Origin: Chromobotia macracanthus
Lineage: Eukaryota > Chordata > Actinopteri > Cypriniformes > Botiidae
Length of the DNA: 64,000 nucleotides
Direction of reading: 5' to 3'
Assembly (NCBI GenBank): GCA_036877525.1
Contig: JAZGTH010000035.1
Span: 330,001 to 394,000, forward strand
Made by a program: the position numbers and the translations under genes. Numbering within the stretch: the stretch's first letter is position 1; the number at the start of each line of letters is the position of its first letter. The notes under the pieces are model-generated. The model was not told the origin of the DNA. It saw nothing but the letters and a program-made list of their open reading frames with translations, and did no database searches. Positions 37,039 through 47,712 of this stretch are shown piece after piece.

Positions 37039-38017
37039 ATGAAGTTCCAGTGCGTTTCTCTGTTCATTTGTGCTTTACTCATTGGAGAGTGTTGCGGATC
37101 TCAGATCAAGCTGTCTCGTCTGGATCGGTGGGTCAGAACTGGATTTCAGTACCTGAAGCTCAACCTGTGCCGGAGGGTCTCCTTACCGGAGAGCGAATGT
37201 AAGAAACTGTCTCACCTCCACCTGAGCGGTGTGGTGGTTTACGTCTCTGAAGCCAGCTCCGGAAAAGTGCTGGCAATACTACCCGATTCATACTCCACCG
37301 GGACTGTACCGTCAAAGCAGAGCGGCTACTCTGTGGACTCGAGTGTAGATGATGAGAGCAGGACAAATGAAGAGTTCTATCCCGGAGCTAGTGCGCATGA
37401 CGCGGTGCTGGTTTTGGACCCGAGTGCCGGAGAGAGTTTCGGACACCCGGTGGTTCTGTTCTATGTTGACTTCAACATAACTAAGAAGAAATGTACTCAT
37501 ATGGATGGCATTTATCTTGGTAAGTGGACTGAATCTGCCACACGTGTCGACATTTGTTTGAGAAGAAACATACAGAAGTAAATAGAAATTCACCTCAAAT
37601 TTTATTTTCCCCTTCAAAATCATAGTTAATACTCCATCAGTGTAAACATGTTTCAGAATCGAAAGTCGTTATATTTAGAAATGAAAAATAAACAAAAACA
37701 GGTAAATAAGTATGGTACTGTCAGAAATAGAAAATAAATTTAAAATAAAACAAGATAACATATAGGAGCGCAGAGTAAACTAAAGAAGTACAAATCACAA
37801 ACAGAAAGGAGGTAATATTTATTATATACAAATAGTGATATAAACAGCGATTTTAAAGTTTAAGTGTAAAGACAGATCACTGGTTGACATACACACAGCA
37901 GTCCTTTAGGTCCCATTATTGGGACAGGAGTAAATAACTTGGTCAAGGATGATGTACTGTAATACTGTACAGTGTAAGCTATTATATTAGAACAACAAAT
38001 ATAACAGGACATTGTCA

Positions 38018-38070
<53 letters not shown>

Positions 38071-41000
38071 TACTTTTAATGTGTAATTGCAAGGAGCCAA
38101 AACAAGAGAAAAACAAAACAAAATAATTACATATTAAAAGCATTGATTATTTTAAGTACTTGGTAGGAAATTACACTATATCATAAACATTGTAATTTAT
38201 ATAGTAATGTGACCACATTTTCACTTTTAAAACTCTTAAGACAGAATTGGTTATGAAGAATAAGAGAACAGTCCTACAGAACTGGAAAACAGAGAAGTGT
38301 CATAACATGTAGTCACGCAAGGGTGTATGGACAGCTGGATTACATTATGGTCTGCTAATTATTTAAGGAAAACAACATTGTTTATAAGGCTCTAACATTA
38401 AACAGTAAGATTGCCAACCAAAGGCCCACATCTATAGGAAGTTTGCTGATATACTGTATAGCAAATGTAATGGTATTCAACATAAACATCTGTAGATGTT
38501 TTAACATTTTGTTTTTCGAAAGCCAGTTTAGATTTTAACATAGCAAGGCATATGCTACAATTATCTGCTATGTGATATGAGGAAAAACACTGTGAGGTGT
38601 GTTTTTATATATGTGAATGAAACAGGGAGCTCTGCACAAGGATCTAATTTTAGGAATAGTCAGGCAAAGGACCCCCTGCAGGTAAAGTGGAGGGCAAGCA
38701 CACGACTTAGCCAAGAGTCATGCATTCACAATAAAGAGTGGTCAATAATTCATCCCTGAGTGTCTTCAGTCCCCAACACTGGGTTCAGTGCCCTGTTCAG
38801 CTATGCCCAAAGTTCATTACAGTTTAAGTCATTGAGCCAACCATTCACCTTTGAACTAAACTTAAAACTTGTTAAAGGTTTTAACAGAATCATACAGTCT
38901 GACAAAGAGCCTCTGAGGAACCCTTATTTTTAAGAGTGTAACCTGTCTACTAAGGCATCTTTATCTAGTTGATTTTTGAAGGCAGCACACATGTGCATGC
39001 AGCTTGCTGACTGATGGGAAGACTGATCTGCTGCAGTGGTTCAAGGAAGTACATTTATTTATAAATGTGTCAAATTAATTTATGATGAATCCATGTCTAC
39101 TGAGAAAAATGCATTGCAGTTACCAAACATGTGCTTGATTATAGCTAAATCTCACATATTGTATCATTGGACATGACAACATAGTGCCATGAAAGCGTGT
39201 CTGAAACTGTCTGTTTCCTTTCAGTGTCTTCATACATAAAAAGACATTGACTGACTTGATAGCATGGTAGCTGCCTCAGGTTTCTAACACATCCACGCGG
39301 ATCCACTTTGTAAATAAACTCTTATTTCAAGATAATTGTTAAAGGATAAGAACACATGCGCTGCCTCATGTCTTCCTAAAGTAAATCTGTTTCAAGGAAT
39401 ATTTTTGTAACCAGTGACAAAATGAAGTTTGAAAAGGACAATAGCGACCAAACAGATTAGAAATAATAAACAAAATTGCTTTGGTTTACACATTAACGCA
39501 AGGCAGAAAGTCCATTCAAATCTGGAACCATTTTTAGGACTTGATGTGTCCAGACACAACCAACTGCTTTAAAGATGTGGTAAAAGTCAGAGATCAGAAT
39601 GAAAGCTATGTTCAGTTCTCGGCACAAATATAATCATCCCGGTCTCTGGGTTTTTGTAATTGGTTTCCGGATACAAATAACAGCAGAGAGACATTCATTA
39701 GTGCTACTGATTCTGACTTACCTACATTCTTAAAGCATGGCCAGCCAAGGAAACCATTCATTGCAAGGTGATTTCACTTGTAAAGTGAAATGGATTTATA
39801 ATGGGTTGTGATTACACTCCCTGTGCTGCTGTCTTTTCCAGGCTTTCTTGTTCAGCATCTGCAGCCCTGAACTCTTGTCTAAACTGCAATGTGCCTTAAA
39901 ATGAATAGTTTGCAAGTATGGCAGATTGCGGAACAAATGCTCACTGCTGTGCCCAGTCTTTGGACATGCTTGTTTAAAAGGCATTATTATTGCTTTTGGT
40001 GAAAGGATACTTTCTCTCTGTCACTTTTTCAGAGTCAAAATTAGTACTGCAGCTTTTCGTTTTAAAAGACAGGTGGGCAATCACACGGTAGAAACCCAGC
40101 CGTAAACTAATGTCATGTCAATGACGATTCACATTTATCCAGGCCATTACAGAATGTCATGGTGTATTCACACGAACACTGGACAAATATTGACACTGGT
40201 ATGTTCTTAAATGACTGCCAAGTAATAAACTGAATAACATCCCTCAATACCAGAGCTTATTGCGTGGAGAGAACATTTTAAATAAACATTAATCCAAGGC
40301 ATAAATCATATTGAATGTTGAACTGATATATAAGCTGGACTGATCTCTGCTGGACAGTTATCAGCAGATAATATTTGTATGTGCTCTGATTAATGCCACA
40401 TCTGTCTTTACAGGGGAGGAGTGTTTGACGATGGCAGTGAAAACACGCTGTCAAAATCAGCTGAAGAGGAGACGCAGTCGCAGTGATCGCATTGCGAGCC
40501 GGGCAAGATCGCGCAGGAGCACAGTGGGCAGAACTAGCCGTGTGGAGCATAGTAGTGGCCTCTGTGAGATTCACTTTCTGCCCCTAGTGGTGGGAGTGCG
40601 GGACAGCAATCGAACCCAGCGCTTACGCTGTGTAGGTGAGTAAACAAACAGGTATAAATATCTCCAGAATGTCAATGCTAAACTCTTGGGAAGGTGTTTT
40701 TTCCAGAAACATTTATTGTTATGCTGACTGAAAGTTTCCTCACATCATAGCAATCACAAGTGGTATAAATAAGTAAAACATACATTATATATATTCATGT
40801 ATATATGTGTGTGCGTGTGTATCTTCTGTGGAATACGCAGGATTATAAAATGTCCAATCATTGCATGCGAACCAATTTAATTTAAAGGTAAAATTAACCA
40901 TGGTTTTCCCATAGTAAAAGTGTAGTAACCATGTTTTTTGGCGCATTGATTCCCATTAATATAACAGTTTTACTACAAATCATGGTAAAACCACAGATGC

Positions 41001-44000
41001 TGTAGCAAAACCATGGTTAATTTGTTACCATGATATAACTATAGTAACCATGAAATTTTGGTGCAGACTGTACTAAAACTATGGTGAATTTCATAAGGGA
41101 TATACCGCTTTTTAATAACGTTTAAACATTGTCAGCCTTATAGCTATAAATAAATAAGCTACAGTCCCAGATATACTGGGGCTGGATGTGTTTGTATCAT
41201 TAAGCTTCGGTTTCCTTCATGCCTGGATAAAAAGTTCAGATGTTAAATAGAGTGGAATCTGGTCTAAATCTGGAATAAGCCTAAATATTAAGCAGGACTG
41301 TCACTACTACAGAATACTCAGTGTCACCTTGCACTGTCTGGGTTTTGCACTGCAAGACATGCAGAAGAGACATCAATGAGACATTTTAATGGTGCTCTGA
41401 AGTGCACCACTTGAATGCTGACAGGACCATGTGTTTTATGTCGTGCTTGTTGATATGACAGATTATCCAGACTTTGCCAGATGCCCACAGCCGTTGCCGC
41501 TGACCAGCCCCAGTGTTCCCATCTCCAGCTGTGAGCTCAACAAAAACACCCGCCGATGTCACCAGCAGCGCCTCGCCACACACCTGTCCTGCCGCCTATA
41601 CCAGACCTGTGATCACGCTGTTCTCTTGTCAGGTACAAAAGCACAGTGTACCTTAGACGGGTGATAAAGTAATTAGTATAGTCTGAAAGGCATAACCTTT
41701 AACCTGTGCATGTGCAGGTGGCTGGCAGGAGCAGATAACATACCAGCACCACGTGCAGAACCTACAGCTCTTCTACCAGATGCTGAGGAACAATGGCTTC
41801 CATAAGGACCACATCAAGACATTCTTTGCTGGGAATGGACAGGTAGCAGGTCAGAGGACACTTTTAAGTAAAGCTGGCTTTTGTTTAAGTTTATGGACTC
41901 AGTACCCTATTAGTAATAGGAGAACCAGGTAATCTCTGGGTTTTTAACAGGCGCTGGTACAAACCACGTCTAAAGGATCAGGGTATGATGTTAAAGAAAA
42001 GTTTACTCTTAAAAATAAAGGTTCCTAAACGGTTCTTTGTTGGGCTGAATGGTTCCATAAAGAACTTCCTACAGAATCTCTCTACTACACATTATTTTAT
42101 AGAAACTGATTCTACAGAAAGGTACGAAAATGATGGATTTTTGGGGAACCAAAAAGGATCCTTCCATGGCATTCCTGTGAAGAACCTTTTGAGCACCTAT
42201 GTTTTTAAGAGTGTTGCTCACTAAATGTATACTGCTTTCCATTCTGATTCAACAATTGTCTTTATTTCCATAGCTAAAGAAACAGAGGGGATGTATCCAG
42301 CCACTGAGAAAGAGGTGATCAGGAATCACATCTCTTATATCTGCAGAAAGCAGCACTGTGCAGATTCACTGGTTCTGTATTTGAACAGCCCCACACGGAA
42401 CGACGGAACCATGCTGCTCTGGGACCGCAATAACAATGGAATTGTGAGTGTGTGTATCTTAAAAACATTCTCATGGGATTCGGGGATTTCTCAGAAGCAC
42501 TTTGTTTTACAGTCCTGTTCTACATGTACATACAATGTACTTTGTGTAACTGTAATTATTAGGTACCTAAACCTAACCCTAACGCTAACCCATATTAACT
42601 ATACGTAGTTTTTGTTGGGTTACTGTAAGGACTGTTAATGTAAAATAAAATGCAAACAATGTCTTTATGGAGGAAGTTAATGGAATTGGTGCTTCTGGAG
42701 CCCTACTGTTTCCACTGATTCTGTTAGAAGCATATTTTTCAATTCAATGGATTGTGGAAAATACAGGAATGTATTTTTACAAAGGCAAGTCCACAAATCT
42801 AGAATAGCTTCTTTTATGTTGATTTTGCGAGCATATACTGTGTTGTGCTGAAGGTGCTGAGGTTGGTTTGCTATGAGTATGTGGTTACAGGAAGCACAGG
42901 GAGGATACTTGAATAGTATGTTTAGAGTTCAGGAATGTGAGAACATCCCTTATCTTCCCGTAAATAAATCCAATGTGTTTTCCCTGGCCCACCACTTCAA
43001 AGTGCCCACTAACCCCAGGACAAAAGCATTACACACTGAATGCTAACTTCTGGTTAGCTCCTATCTATTCATTGCCCTTCATTTCTTGCAATTAATCTGT
43101 TTACGTTTTGTACTAATACGCTTTGGTGTTTGGAATATGACCCTCTAATTCCAGTGTAAAGGAAATAAACATTTATATGGTGTATTTTTAATGTTCCTAA
43201 TGAGAGTACCATCTATGCAACAAAATGCTAACAGAGAATGCACTATCAAACCATATCCTTAATGCAGAGTGGACTCCCTCCTTGCGAGAAAGATTACATT
43301 AGTCATTAGATTACACTAAATGGAGAAATATGGCAAGCACTTATTAAAAACACGGACAGGTCTTTTTATTAACTCACAATAGAGCATGCATCCTTTTATC
43401 TATTATTAATATAATCATTCGATAAACCATGTAGACTTTTAATTATATAGGTTTTAATAAGTACACCCATGTTGCTTTACCAAAATCCCACAATCCTTTG
43501 CAAAAGGTGGTCAGTAATCCTGGCCATATGTTTAGAGCAGGACAAACAGACGGGAGCAGACTGCACAGTAAAGCCCACCCTTCCATGACAATGGGCACAG
43601 ACTCTCTGGGGACAAAGGCAACAACCTGATCCCCAGACAGGGATGTAGTGACAAAGAGGGGCTTGAGAGACAAGGACCACACAGGATCAGGGCCACCAGA
43701 CGCTCAGCTTCCCACAGGAAAGCTGCTCACGTCTTAAAGTGGAGAGTACAGCTAACTGCTCATTTTAGTCACTGCCCTATGCCTCTTAAGTTCCCTGAAA
43801 CAGACCATAATGATGTTAGTGATGTAATAAAACAAGTTATTTTCTTTTGAAAATAATGGCTCAAAAGGGAACTGGTTGATGTATTTCTTATTTCAGCATC
43901 AAACTAGGCCCAAAAGGGAACTGGTTGATGTATTTCTTATTTCAGCATCAAACTAATGTCAGTCATTAAATTTTGATTGTAACATGTCGATTGTCACAAG

Positions 44001-45369
44001 AGCTCATGCAAAGTAACCGATATGCTTATCTGTGACAACACATTAGTTAAATTAATTTATTAAAGAGGCGTATCTACAATATCACCTACACTAATAGGTT
44101 ATATTGTTTGGTGAAAATTGTTTATTATAAATAAATGCAACTTTTTTAACATTCAAAACTTTTTCAGATTGCTGTTGCTGACATTTTATTGTACTTAATA
44201 TTGTACTGTGGTAAAATCACTGTAACAGACTCTCATGGATTATTGCTTTAATAAATTGGTTTTTAAGACTAAAATAACTTAAATTATAAAATGCTGAATT
44301 GTGCATTACATAAAAACTTAATATGATTTGTAGATGTAGATATGATTTCAGAGAAACACTGTTTTGTTTCTCCAGGCAGATCTGAAAGAGCGTTACTCTG
44401 TGGGGGAACTGCTGGCAGATCTGGCAGGGTGCAGAGCCAGTCGCGTGCTGCTGTTTGTGGAGCAGAGCTACAGCGGGGCTCTTAGCAAGAGACTGATGGG
44501 TTCCCTCAAACACCTCAATGTGGTGCTGCTAAATGGGCTGCCCAGGGTGGACACAGCTGAGTTCTGGGCCTCTCTGCACCCATCTCAGTGCCTCGTAGAC
44601 CATCTCAGTAAGGTAAGAGGTCAACCCGCATATGACTTTATAAGCACCATCCCAGTTATTGTTTGTATAGTCATGGTCAACATTTTTGAATCAGGTCTGT
44701 TAAAATGAGATTTTCACACTTACCGTAACAAACAAGGGTAATGCTACACAGTGAGGTCTGATACATCCTGGCATCTGACATCCTGGTATTTTAAATCTAA
44801 TTTTAACTTAAAGTTATAAAGATTCACATGAATCATTAGGTTTTGCACTTTTTGCACTTGCAACTTTAGTCCATGGCAGTTTGAGTGCATGCTGTTATTA
44901 AGCAAGATCAAGCAGAATTACAAGACATTCTGAAATTAACAATAATTTTTCTTTTAAACGTTTTAGTCATATTATGCAGTAATTATTTTTTATATTTCAT
45001 CTATTTATATTTTTACAGTGATTTAAAACTTCTGGGCATCACATTTTGCTAGAAAAATATTTATACAAATTGATTTCTGATGATAGTAACAATATGACCA
45101 TGTCCTAACACAAAAATGCTTAACATGCTTAACAACGTTAATTTAGAAAAAAAATCCTCTCCTTTCTAATCCAATGGCAGAGTTCCGTGATACCTCGACT
45201 GGGTGATGCTGCTCTGAGCCTGCTGAATGTGACTTTGGCCGGTGCTCCGTGTAACTCTACACCCCCCCTTACAGAAGCTGAAGTAAGGAAGGAATACATG
45301 GGATGTCAGAATCTACCCACAGCTCTGTGGTACCAAAAACAGCCCAAATCCGACAACAGCAGGAACTGA
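37039..45369 (+). CDS. Secreted protein with an inactive legumain-like (peptidase C13 fold) domain, 7 exons
   Basis: Exons 37039-37519, 40414-40635, 41462-41632, 41718-41849, 42274-42443, 44376-44612, 45181-45369; phases agree, 533 residues. Residues 1-20 form a signal peptide (FQCVSLFICALLIGECCGS). Residues about 21-165 have no family I recognise. Residues about 175-195 are very basic with KRRR and RSRR, possible furin sites. From about 281 the sequence follows legumain/GPI8: CDHAVLLSGGW, then an HHVQNLQLFYQMLRNNGF helix, LVLYLNSP strand, VLLFVEQSYSG, NVVLLNGL. Aligning EQSYSG with legumain EACESG puts Ser423 at the catalytic Cys; the catalytic-His segment reads LNSPTRNDG without His. So it is probably not a protease (inference). 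A DRNNNG loop at 386-391 looks like a calcium-binding turn. I know no symbol for it. Confidence 0.85.
38019..38067. repeat. TA microsatellite
   Basis: About 24 uninterrupted TA units in the first intron of the C13-like gene (37520-40413). The rest of this 2.9-kb intron shows no exon; it also holds a solo repeat end at 38914. Confidence 0.98.
38914..38940. mobile_element. Solo end of the AAAAATAAAGGTTCC element family
   Basis: The reverse complement reads TACACTCTTAAAAATAAGGG, matching the terminal repeat of the complete element at 42005-42213. Only this end survives here. Confidence 0.6.
40891..41103. mobile_element. CATGGTTA-type inverted-repeat element, copy 1
   Basis: The left arm carries ACCATGGTTTTCCCATAGTA and the right arm ends ACTATGGTGAATTTCATAAG. 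Internal sub-repeats of CATGGTTA/TAACCATG occur throughout. Non-coding, between exons 2 and 3 of the C13-like gene; an inverted partial copy is at 48402. Confidence 0.65.
42005..42213. mobile_element. MITE-like element with ACTCTTAAAAATAAAGG ends
   Basis: About 209 bases bounded by inverted ends (left ACTCTTAAAAATAAAGGTTC; right reverse complement ACACTCTTAAAAACATAGGT). GGTTCTT/AAGAACC sub-repeats give it hairpin potential. It sits 60 bases before exon 5 of the C13-like gene. Confidence 0.8.
42496..42653. mobile_element. MITE-like element, family A copy 3
   Basis: Left end GCACTTTGTTTTACAGTCC; right end reverse complement GCATTTTATTTTACATTAAC. The core carries CCTAAACCTAACCCTAACGC. It starts about 50 bases after exon 5 of the C13-like gene. 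Confidence 0.65.
43862..43955. repeat. Perfect 45-bp direct duplication, 49-bp period
   Basis: Identical 45-base copies at 43862-43906 and 43911-43955, opening CAAAAGGGAACTGGTTGATG, separated by GGCC. In the intron before exon 6 of the C13-like gene. Confidence 0.95.
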
Positions 45370-46650
45370 AAAAAAACCCCTTCTGCCGCAAGCATCTCTG
45401 ACCGCCGTTGGATGGAATACAACCAGCTCTGCTGTTTCCCAGTCACCCAAATAAGACACTTCAACCTTCAGCTGGACATTCCAGTTCTGGAGACTTCCTC
45501 CTAAAATCAGTGGAATGAGAACCTATGAAGTAGTCCTAGAGAACAAAGCATGACTTTGTAAGATGCACAAACTTCAAAAACCATGGCCAACCCTTTCCTC
45601 TCATAACCCCCCTCCAATCTACCTGTGTGTGTTTGCTTGATTTACCCGGTGATGCACACAGACCCTGACAAGCTGTTGAGAAACACAGACTCCATAATGT
45701 GAAAAAAGAAGAGTGAGTAAACCAGGACAGAGAGAACCAGACTGAAAGTGTCCGTCATGTCCTCACTTTGAACCTCGGTTTCCACCGCTAGCCTCTCCAC
45801 AGCGGGCATCCCATTGGGAGCGTCCTACGCTAACTTCTTCTCTCTCTGCCTGCTGTGGGGGTTCAGCTCAGGGACAAGAGTGCTTTGTTACTAGAGTGCA
45901 CTTCCCTGGGTCAACGCACAGGGCACGGCAGGAACTGAACAATGGTGACGACGCCACTCTGGAACACACCTCACACTCACTTGAACATTTCAGGACAAAC
46001 CAACTCAATAAGAGACAGCAGTCCAGCATGATTTAGTTATGAGAAATGTTTTTCATCACATATGGCAGATACAGGACTTTGGAAGCATGTATTTACATAG
46101 GACCTCTTACTACCTTATTCCACTCTGTACCAACCACTCTGTCCAGTCTTCTTTTATCTCCACAAGCATTTAAACACCACTAATAGATAATGGTGAAAGT
46201 GTTGTGAAGATACATCAGGCTACATGCCACGGTCCAAGCAGACCCTGTGGGAAATCATGCACATTCTTCATAAATATTGACAGAAATGGTTACACCGTCC
46301 CTCAGTCTACGTGAAGACCTTTTCAAAGTAAAACTAGCCAGTGGTCAACAAATCACTTTGGACTCCCAATGCTTTCGTGTATTCCTATACTATTGACGTG
46401 GATGGCCACTGGCCAAACCCCCATTAAACCTCAGTGCATTTAAATCAATCATTAAGCCTACGATTAAATCATTAGAGAGAAATAAGTTTTTGTATAGATC
46501 AGAAATGTATGTAATTCTGTAAATATTTCTGACATGTTCTTCCTAATTAATGAATTGTAACGTCTTAAGAATTATACACGTCATCGCCTGTGTTAAACCA
46601 TAGCTTGAGTGAAAATATGTAAATACTCTAAATAAATTAACTTTTGTACA
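45370..46650 (+). other. 3' untranslated region of the C13-like gene
   Basis: About 1.26 kb from the stop (45367-45369) to a plus-strand AATAAA at 46631-46636. No coding potential seen. Further AATAAA hexamers at about 46810 and 46965 could extend the transcript into the ABCB6 3' end. Confidence 0.6.
46631..46636 (+). promoter_or_regulatory. Candidate polyadenylation signal of the C13-like gene
   Basis: CTAAATAAATT context, first well-placed plus-strand AATAAA after the stop codon. Confidence 0.5.
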
Positions 46651-46664
46651 TAGTCAGGATGGTA

Positions 46665-46681
46665 TTTATTCAAACTTTATT
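46665..46681 (-). promoter_or_regulatory. Candidate polyadenylation signals of ABCB6
   Basis: Two minus-strand AATAAA hexamers (46665-46670 and 46676-46681), about 1.03 kb beyond the ABCB6 stop and only 30-45 bases from the opposing gene's signal. Confidence 0.45.
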
Positions 46682-47712
46682 TCTAGGTTAACAACTCCCA
46701 AGTTTGATTTTAAAATGATGTACTTAAACCAACCAGTGCATATGAAATGAAAATACTAAAAAGTAGTTCATAAATGATCTATTCCTGTAAAAATAACATT
46801 GTATTTATGAAATAAAGCATCTACTCTTCACAGAGCACAGCAACATTTTGGGATAGCATTTAAAGGCTATAGCACACTGTAGCATTTCCCTTTGGCATTT
46901 CTGTAAATGTGACTGTGGTCCATGTAACTCCTTTTAATAGCCAGCACCTTTTAAAATATCATTAAAATAAAGTCTTTTAAAATTCAGAAATTACATCATG
47001 ATGTAAGTACATGATCAAGTACATTCAGCATTTTTAAATGAACATGGAAAAAAACACCAGACAAATGTTCTCTGTGTTCCGTAAAAACATCCACATTGTT
47101 ATTAAAGTGGTGAAACATTAAAGTGGTAAAAACTTTGGCTCAGCTTGACATGATTATCATTCACTCAACAACACTTTAATTTACACTGTACGGTACTGCA
47201 ATGAATTGCTCAAGTATTAACAGTAATGCAAAATTGCTCTTTACGACAGAACTTCACAAAAAATTCAACATTATATGTAGTTTAGTAGTTTTTTGCCATA
47301 CTTGCATAAATACAGTCAAATGAAAACTATGATATAAAGTATGAACAAAAACTTCCATGTGCATTGTGGCGGCCTCGAGTGCATTACCCAGAATTCCCGT
47401 CTCTAGACAATTTAAAAGATTCCATGTTTCCACAGTCCACAGAAATTCACTGGATGAAGTGTAAACAAATTAACTGAACAGAGGAAGTGAAGATATAACA
47501 GAATCACTGTAACATAAATGAAAAAACATGGTCATGACAGGTTGTGTGAACTTCACTTCCTGTGTTACCTGAGAAACATTCTCCAAAGCTTATTACATTT
47601 ATGCAGTCTGGTGCAGCTGTGCCTGGGATGAACCTCAAAACTCATTGTTGGCTCCTGATTGGATCCTGTTTGATTTCATCCATCAGAATGCATCCTTATT
47701 ACTGCATCATCT

